A stretch of DNA of 64,000 nucleotides from Ahaetulla prasina (taxonomy: Eukaryota > Chordata > Lepidosauria > Squamata > Colubridae): NCBI RefSeq assembly GCF_028640845.1, contig NC_080546.1, positions 33,371,520-33,435,519 of the forward strand, in the 5' to 3' direction. The position numbers and the translations under genes are program-made. The notes under the pieces were generated by a model. That model was not told the origin of the DNA, did not search any database, and saw nothing but the letters and a program-made list of their open reading frames with translations. Below are positions 57,131 to 64,000 of the stretch, in pieces (the stretch's first letter is position 1; each line of letters opens with the position of its first letter).

Positions 57131-58628
57131 TTTCCACCCTCATTGCATCGGCAGATAACCGCCCGGCCGCCCTGTTTCGGGTGACCCGTTCCCTCCTTCA
57201 ACAGGAGGGACGGGATGACCCCCTACGGGGACGAGCTGAGGAGTTTAACGGTTATCTATATGATAAAATCGTTCAGCTTCGTGATGGCTTGGACCATGAT
57301 TGCGATGATCCAGCCGAGATGGTGGAGACACGTCTTGTTGAGGTTATTTGGGATGAGTTTGATTCTGTGGCTCTCGAGGGGCGTGGACAGGTTGCTGGGA
57401 GGTTGCATGCAACTACATGTTTACTGGACCCGTGTCCTTCCTGGTTAGTGCTGGCTGCTCAGGAAGTGACACGAGGCTGGCTCCAGGGGATTATAAATGC
57501 TTCTTTGGTGGAGGGGTTTTCCCCGCCGCCTTGAAAGAGGCGGTGGTGAGACCTCTCCTGAAGAAGCCTTCCCTGGACCCAGCTATTTTGGGAAATTACC
57601 GTCCAGTCTCCAAACTTCGCTTTGTGGCGAAGGTTGTAGAGAGTGTGGTTGCATGGCAGCTCCCCCGGCACCTGGAGGAAGCTGTCTATCTAGACCCGTT
57701 CCAGTCCGGCTTCCGGCCCGGCTACAGCACGGAGACTACTTTGGTCGCGTTGGTGGATGACCTCTGGAGGGACAGGGACAGGGGTTGCTCCCCTGCCTTG
57801 GTCCTATTAGATCTCTCAGCGGCTTTTGATACCATCGACCATGGTATCCTGCTGCGCGGTTGGAGGATTGGGAGTGGGAGGCACCGTTTATCGGTGGTTC
57901 TCCTCCTATCTCTCCGACCAGTCGCATGAGCAGTGTTGACAGGGGGGCAGAGGTCGTCCTTGAGGTGCCTCACTTGTGGAGTACCTCAGAGGTCGATTCT
58001 CTCGCCTACCCTGTTCAACATCTATATGAAGCCGCTGGGTGAGGTCATCAGTGGTTTCGGGTGAGTTATCATCTGTCGCTGATGATACTCAGCTGTACTT
58101 TTCCACCCGGACCACCCCAACGAAGCGGTCAAAGTGCTGTCCCGGTGCCTGGAAGCTGTATGGGTCTGGATGGGAGAAACAGACTCAAGCTCAATCCTCC
58201 AAGGCGGAGTGGCTGTGGATGCGGCACCCGGTACAGTCAGCTGCACCCGCAGCTGACTGTTGAGCAGTTAGTGGCCCCAAAGGAGGTGGTTCGCAACTTG
58301 GGCGTCCTCCTGGATGGGCGGCTGTCCTTTGATGAACATCTGGCGGCCGTCTCCAGGAGGGCCTTTACCAAGTTCGCTTGGTCCGCCAGTTCGTCCTTCC
58401 TTGACCGGGATGCCCTATGCACAGTCACTCATGCTCTGGTTACGTCTTGGCTAGATTACTGCAATGCTCTCTACCTGGGGCTGCCCTTGAGGTGCACCCG
58501 GAGGCTGCAGTTAGTCCAGAATGCAGCTGCGCGAGTAGTAATGGGAGCGGCGCGTGGCTCCCCCGTAACACCACTGCTCCGTAGTCTGCACTGGCTTCCT
58601 GTGGTCTTTCGGTGCGCTTCAAGATTCT
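57131..58628 (+). pseudogene. L2 RT region, first tandem copy, with many frameshifts
   Basis: This segment is nearly identical to 58631-60139, offset by 1500 bp at its start. Up to about 57360 it is clean (the 589-codon frame continues to 57534). From about 57380 onward roughly 14 single-base deletions, mostly in short runs of G or C, and a few insertions break the frame, while substitutions are only about 2 percent. Examples: TTTCGGGTGAG against TTTCGGGGTGAG, CATCTGTCGCTG against CATCTGTACGCTG (destroying the YADD frame) and TTTCGGTGCG against TTTCGGGTGCG. It ends abruptly at the junction near 58628. Confidence 0.88.
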
Positions 58629-60426
58629 CGTTTCCACCCTCATTGCATCGGCAGATAACCGCCCGGCCGCCCTGTTTCGGGTGACCCATTCCCTACTTCA
58701 ACAGGAGGGACGGGATGACCCCCTACGGGGACGAGCTGAGGAGTTTAACGGTTATCTATATGATAAAATCGTTCAGCTTCGTGATGGCTTGGACCATGAT
58801 TGCGATGATCCAGCCGAGATGGCGGAGACACGTCTTGTTGAGGTTATTTGGGATGAGTTTGATTCTGTGGCTCTCGAGGACGTGGACAGGTTGCTGGGGA
58901 GGTTGCATGCAACTACATGTTTACTGGACCCGTGTCCTTCCTGGTTAGTGCTGGCTGCTCAGGAAGTGACACGAGGCTGGCTCCAGGGGATTATAAATGC
59001 TTCTTTGGTTGAAGGGGTCTTCCCCACCGCCTTGAAAGAGGCGGTGGTGAGACCTCTCCTGAAGAAGCCTTCCCTGGACCCAGCTATTTTGGGAAATTAC
59101 CGTCCAGTCTCCAACCTTCGCTTTCTGGCAAAGGTTGTAGAGAGTGTGGTTGCATGGCAGCTCCCCCGGCACCTGGAGGAAGCTGTCTATCTAGACCCGT
59201 TCCAGTCCGGCTTCCGACCCGGCTACAGCACGGAGACTGCTTTGGTTGCGTTGGTGGATGACCTCTGGAGGGCCAAGGACAGGGGTTGCTCCTCTGCCTT
59301 GGTCCTATTAGATCTCTCAGCGGCTTTTGATACCATCGACCATGGTATCCTGCTGCGCCGGTTGGAGGGATTGGGAGTGGGAGGCACCGTTTATCGGTGG
59401 TTCTCCTCCTATCTCTCCGACCAGTCGCAGACGGTGTTGACAGGGGGGCAGAGGTCGTCCTTGAGGTGCCTCACTTGTGGAGTACCTCAGGGGTCGATTC
59501 TCTCGCCTACCCTGTTCAACATCTATATGAAGCCGCTGGGTGAGGTCATCAGTGGTTTCGGGGTGAGTTATCATCTGTACGCTGATGATACTCAGCTGTA
59601 CTTTTCCACCCCGGACCACCCCAACGAAGCGGTCAAAGTGCTGTCCCAGTGCCTGGAAGCTGTATGGGTCTGGATGGGAAGAAACAGACTCAAGCTCAAT
59701 CCCTCCAAGACGGAGTGGCTGTGGATGCCGGCACCCCGGTACAGTCAGCTGCACCCGCAGCTGACTGTTGAGCAGTTAGTGGCCCCAAAGGAGGTGGTTC
59801 GCAACTTGGGCGTCCTCCTGGATGGTCGGCTGTCCTTTGATGAACATCTGGCAGCCGTCTCCAGGAAGGCCTTTTACCAAGTTCGCTTGGTCCGCCAGTT
59901 GCGTTCCTTCCTTGACCGGGATGCCCTATGCACAGTCACTCATGCTCTGGTTACATCTCGGCTGGATTACTGCAATGCTCTCTACATGGGGCTGCCCTTG
60001 AGGTGCACCCGGAGGCTGCAGTTAGTCCAGAATGCAGCTGCGCGAGTAGTAATGGGAGCCGCTCGTGGCTCCCACGTAACACCACTGCTCCGTAGTCTGC
60101 ACTGGCTTCCTGTGGTCTTTCGGGTGCGCTTCAAGATTCTGGTTACCACCTTTAAAGCGCTCCATGGCTTAGGACCCGGGTACTTACGAGACCGCCTGCT
60201 GTTACCGTATGCCTCCCACCGACCCGTACGCTCTCACAGAGAGGGTCTCCTCAGGGTGCCGTCCGCCAAACAATGTCGGCTGGCGGCCCCCAGGAGTAGG
60301 GCCTTCTCTGTGGGAGCATCGACGCTCTGGAATGAACTCCCCCCTGGCCTACGTCAAGTGCCTGATCTTCGGACCTTCCGTCGTGAGCTAAAAACATATT
60401 TATTTACTCAAGCGGGACTGGCATAA
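58629..60426 (+). CDS. L2-group LINE reverse transcriptase, second tandem copy, open frame
   Basis: An open frame of about 600 codons (58612-60426) covers the whole RT. Motifs in order: AILGNYRPVSNLRFLAKVVE, LDLSAAFDTIDHGILL (first catalytic Asp), [29 protein letters not shown] (catalytic Asp pair), [50 protein letters not shown] and the C-terminal LRTFRRELKTYLFTQAGLA, then TAA. RT copies the element RNA at a nicked target. There is no own start or endonuclease; the frame enters from the junction with copy 1. Only retroelement function is expected. Confidence 0.93.
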
Positions 60427-60630
60427 TAGTTTGATTTTATATTGGGGTTTTATTAATATTTTAAATTTTAAATTCATTTTTAACTATCAGCCGTTTAGTA
60501 ATTGCTACATTTTAATTTCTTTTAATTGTATATATCTTGTATTTTATTTCTGGCTGTACACCGCCCTGAATCCTTCGGGAGAAGGGCGGTATAAAAATTT
60601 AATAAAATAAATAAATAAATAAAATAAAAT
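60427..60630 (+). repeat. L2 3' UTR with terminal stem-loop and (AAATA)n tail
   Basis: After the stop codon comes about 130 bp of AT-rich UTR, then CTGTACACCGCCCTGAATCC then TTCGGGAGAAGGGCGGTATA. The ACCGCCCT/AGGGCGGT arms (60560-60590) form an 8-bp stem, and an AATAAATAAATA tail follows. The same hairpin ends the L2 copies at 24424-24453 and 30436-30480; it is probably the RT recognition structure. Confidence 0.85.
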
Positions 60631-60799
60631 GAAGCTATGCAATATTACATCTTATGACACAAGGATAAATCATAACAGTTTTCCTTTTAAAACATTTCCA
60701 TCTGCAGTATTCTAAAACAAGAACTGACAATCTGCGATGACCAAAACTGCTTTTGTAGTCCTCAGGAGTCTTTTTGACCACACAAGTAATCTTTTTGAC

Positions 60800-61186
60800 C
60801 ACATGACTAGTTCTCATAGTAGTTATGACATATCACTTAGCAATTGTTTGAAGTTATAATGGACTTGAAAAAAGTTACTTATAATTTAACTTTAAAGGTG
60901 TGACTGCCATTTTGGGCACTTGGTAACCAGCTCACATATACGAGCAGCTGTAGCATCTTATAGTCACGTGACCACATTTTGAGACATTTTTCCAACCAAA
61001 ACATCCATTGAAAAGGTAGTTTTAGACTTACGATCATACGATTCACTAACAGATGCAGTGATTTAACATCCATCATAAAAACAGCAGTAAAATAGAGTCT
61101 GATCACATGATAATTTGACTTACAACCACAACGGCTTACAATCAAAATTCTGGTGTCAATTGTGATCATAAATTGAAGATAACCTG
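60800..61186. mobile_element. 'CAGGTAGTCCTC'-family MITE, degraded left end
   Basis: The right end reversed is CAGGTTATCTTCAATTTATG followed by TA (61187-61188). The interior has CACGTGACCACATTTTGAGA, GATTCACTAAC and CAACGGCTTACAATC, as in 22447-22887. The left end near 60740-60800 is disrupted. Confidence 0.6.
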
Positions 61187-62370
61187 TAGTTTTCAACCTT
61201 AGTGATATGATGATTAAATCATTTCCTTACATTTGAAGAAGGGAGCATTTGGAAACAATTGGGCGAGTTTTAAAAGAGAGTATCTTGTTCTCAGCGTTTT
61301 GGCTGAGATCAAGTGTAAAATAGAGTAGTTGATTTCAGTTTGATTATGAAGATTATGTATATAAACATAATCAATCTATCAGCTGCACTCCTTGTGCGAA
61401 CCTGTATAAAATTATTATACTATTAGATGTGGTAAAGCTGCCATCATTGCTATTTTACTTTATCTTGCTGGTGTCATGTAAAACCACAAGCTTTGGCTAC
61501 ACAAATGTATTAATTGTTAAGACACCACTTAATATGCAATATCTAGATAATACATTGCAACTGTATAGTAGTTATAAAGTATTTATAAAGTAGAAGTGGG
61601 AAAACAATATCAGTTGACAGAAGGGTATTTCCTCCAGACACCTAGCAGGAAATGTACAACTTTACAGCCTGAAGGAGTTGGATTAGGGCTCCAGATTATT
61701 TATTTAAACACACCTAAATAAATATCAAGCATCTGTACTGAGGATTATACATTTTCATACAATTTTTTTAAAAAAAATGTAAATACAAAATAACATTTAA
61801 GATAACAAAAATGTACACAATTCTTACAGATTAGTTCTGCATTCTCTACCTAAATATTCATTTAGTTTTAATTGATTGATCTTGATTTTTAAATTTGTTT
61901 TCTCAGAGTTCTAGAATTATATATGTCTAAATTGGTATTAAATGTTTGCAAAATGGTGTCTCAGATTGAAACTGGAATACAGGAATTGAATACACATAGA
62001 TTTTTTTATTAAGAAAAATCAGATTGTGTTATTCCTATCAATTTATGAATACAGTCTCATCCATATATTTACTCATACTAGCTTCTTAGTTACCTTCAAT
62101 GCTAAAGTTTAGCATTTCCCCAGGAGGTAATAGAATTAAAGGGATAATGTTCTCCATTTATTTGAATTACTGAAGTAGGTCACATAGTCAGGTGGCCTTA
62201 AACAAATATATTTGGTAATAGGAATTAGACAAGAAGATACTGCTTATTTGAATAAACAATTCTAACTGGAGTTTGACAACATGATCCCTGAATGTGATAG
62301 CATTTCACACTTCACACTGAAGTATTGTGTAAATGAAATAATTAGTTATCAGCCAAGAAATCTTGTACAC

Positions 62371-62553
62371 CAGCGGTTCTCAACCTGTGGTCTGCTAGCC
62401 CCTGGGGGGGGGCATGATGTTGTCACAGGGATCCATGAAGACTTAAAGGAATGTTATGATTTAAATCTTGAGTTAAGTCTTGGGGGTCTGTGGCCATAGT
62501 CAGAAAAGATATTTGAAGGGGGTCCGTGATGAAGAAAAGGTTGAGAACTGCTG
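62371..62553. mobile_element. hAT-type MITE, 'CAGCGGTTCTCAACCT' ends
   Basis: TIRs CAGCGGTTCTCAACCTGTGG and, reversed, CAGCAGTTCTCAACCTTTTC, a well-known hAT/Charlie-type terminus. The 8-bp flanks do not match clearly, so the TSD is lost or the right end is a few bases off. Confidence 0.78.
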
Positions 62554-63708
62554 CTGTTCATTAAGAAAAAGGTGCAAATCCTGCAATATTCTAGAATAGA
62601 TTCATGTCATGCAATCAACAAAAACATATATAATCATAAAAAGGGAAAAATCTAAAAATTCATTGAATGCATGCTTATTGTAACAGATATGTATGGATAA
62701 CAAATTGATATTTCAAAAGCACAGGTATGTAAAGCTAATCATTAAAATAATCTCCAAGAAGTATTATGGACACTGAATGAGTCGAAGTAACAGGTTAACA
62801 GAAAGTTCTAGAAAACTAAGTTATTTTGATTATACTTGTCCATGGAAGATACCTGGAAAGATTAATCATTTCAATCTTTAAAATAGCATCTTATAACCGT
62901 CATTTTTTTTAACCATAAAACAGGGATATGAAAACAAACCCAGAAACTTTTAGTTTTATGCATTAGATGTTATATAGTCAATTATCATTTCTCTGTATAA
63001 TAACCAATCTCAGACAGTCTGGAGCTGTTTTAGCTGGTCCAGTAGAAATATATTTACAAATTCAAACTAATCCATTATGAAATTAATCCCACAGTTTTAA
63101 TATTTGATTTGCAACCTGCAAATGTTAATTCTATAGGCCAGGTGCCCCAGCATTGAAAATCAAGGGTTTGAAACCGCTAAATATTTGTCAAATCAATAAT
63201 TTTTATTTACCACAACATTGTGACTCTTTTTTGTAAACATCACTCAGGTTTCTTTTTAACCCTGTCTCAAGCTATTTATAGGCAGATGGGAAAAGCCAGA
63301 TCATGTTTTAAACAAAAACCAATCTGCATTTTGGAACAGCCCAATGACAGCAGCCTGCTAGTATCCACATTTCGAGCTTCAAAGATTCCCCTGCCCAATA
63401 AAATAGCGCAAATGTTCTTCATCGGAAACCGAGGCAGCCTCCACACATATGCAGGGATGTTGTTCCCCGTTAGAATAGTCTGCTTGAACTAAGCAATGCG
63501 AATCAGCTGAAACAGGGTGACATCATTTAAGAATTGTGGGTAATATGGACAGATCTGTGCGAATCCCAACTGGTGAAAACGCCCTTGATAGCCGCTTAGG
63601 CTACACTACTAAACACGCCCACCCCGGAGCGGCTTCCCCACAGCTCAGCGCTTGTGTCCGAAGAAGACCGCAATACAGGCAAACTAATAAGGCGTAGGCT
63701 TTCCTTAC

Positions 63709-64000
63709 CATCCACCAGTTCTTCGAGGCTGGTGAGCTTTCGGCTGCCATCGACGGTATAGATGGCCCGGACGCCCTGAGGCAGGTTGACGTTGTCGGAC
63801 AGAGACCTGGTGAGCTCGACCAGGAGGGCGTCGAAGGAGCGGAAACGGTCACTGGAAATGGGGTAGACCAAGCCCTTGAAGTACTTGTCCCCGTTGCGGT
63901 AGAAGCGCGCCTTTTTGGCTTTCTTCTCCGAGCTGAGGGCCTGGAGGGTGCGCGTGCGGTAGAAGCTGCAGTGGGCGCTGTGCGCGGGGCTGGGGATGAG
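63709..64000 (-). CDS. DCLK2: DCLK2 visible exon 1 (partial): N-terminal doublecortin repeat
   Basis: DCLK2 is a microtubule-associated Ser/Thr kinase with two N-terminal doublecortin (DC) repeats that bind microtubules. This exon encodes 97 codons plus one base, starting [20 protein letters not shown] and continuing through [22 protein letters not shown] and [12 protein letters not shown], the first DC repeat. DCLK2 is preferred over DCLK1 because of FRSFDALL and [12 protein letters not shown]. The donor is GATG|GTAAGG (GT at 63708-63707), leaving phase 1. The initiator Met and N-terminal tail lie beyond the right edge. The exon is GC- and CpG-rich unlike the surrounding DNA, as expected near a 5' CpG island. 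Confidence 0.95.

Larger units (their letters stand above)
46359..63708 (-). other. DCLK2: DCLK2 intron between exons 1 and 2
   Basis: A 17.4-kb intron. Elements are listed at 46440-46490, 48502-49027, 50428-52257, 53346-53520, 53897-54015, 54241-54571, 55339-55625, 55950-60600, 60800-61186 and 62371-62553. 46500-48490, 49040-50400, 52280-53340, 54580-55330, 61190-62360 and 62560-63590 show no element I can name; 47200-47720 looks unusually complex. Confidence 0.8.

Noticed and set aside
61290..61330. U2 snRNA-like stretch (TCTCAGCGTTTTGGCTGAGATCAAGTGTA)
   Set aside because: It resembles the 5' part of U2 snRNA for about 30 bases but lacks the Sm site and downstream stems; at most a truncated retrocopy fragment.
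63596..64000. Assignment of the gene to DCLK1 or DCX
   Set aside because: [25 protein letters not shown] and NGN.YSE.....EKYK follow DCLK2; DCLK1 differs at each of these sites, and DCX has no kinase domain.

Overview
The window looks like squamate reptile nuclear DNA, most likely snake. It is AT-rich, gene-poor and intronic. Its repeats are of squamate type: CR1 and L2 LINEs, a BovB/RTE-tailed tRNA SINE, further tRNA-derived SINEs, a Penelope-like element, many short hAT and TA-target MITEs, and microsatellites at LINE tails. No prokaryotic features are present. Family names come from recognising sequence; no database was searched.

One host gene fills the window: a partial DCLK2 (doublecortin-like kinase 2) on the minus strand. 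Fourteen coding exons were found, read right to left, from 63709-64000 (N-terminal doublecortin repeat) to 1150-1246 (C-terminal half of the kinase lobe). Every exon has AG/GT borders and the phases agree across all junctions. Joined, they encode about 582 residues, or 599 with an in-frame 51-nt cassette exon at 27659-27709. The order is DC repeat 1, DC repeat 2, Ser/Pro-rich linker, then a CaMK-type kinase domain. The initiator Met lies to the right of 64000 and the last coding exons lie to the left of position 1.

Layout: 1-3500 holds three kinase exons, a (TA)n array and a 330-bp near-perfect palindrome. 3494-8899 is a repeat-rich intron (SINEs, CR1, 5'-truncated L1). 8900-13783 holds three kinase exons, a large MITE, a hAT MITE and a solo LTR. 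13784-22046 holds the P-loop exon and two linker exons, with a striking pentanucleotide array at a CR1 tail. 22047-32658 holds the cassette exon, a linker exon and the end of DC repeat 2, among L2, MITEs and SINEs. 32659-46023 is a 13.4-kb intron with a Penelope fragment, hAT MITEs and a second solo LTR. 46359-63708 is a 17.4-kb intron with an ORF1-only L1-type element bounded by a clear target-site duplication and an L2 retrotransposon whose RT region is tandemly duplicated.

The most notable observations are the L2 duplication, whose first copy carries many single-base deletions that suggest an assembly problem; the ORF1-only L1; the palindrome; and the cassette exon. I found no convincing novel multi-gene system.
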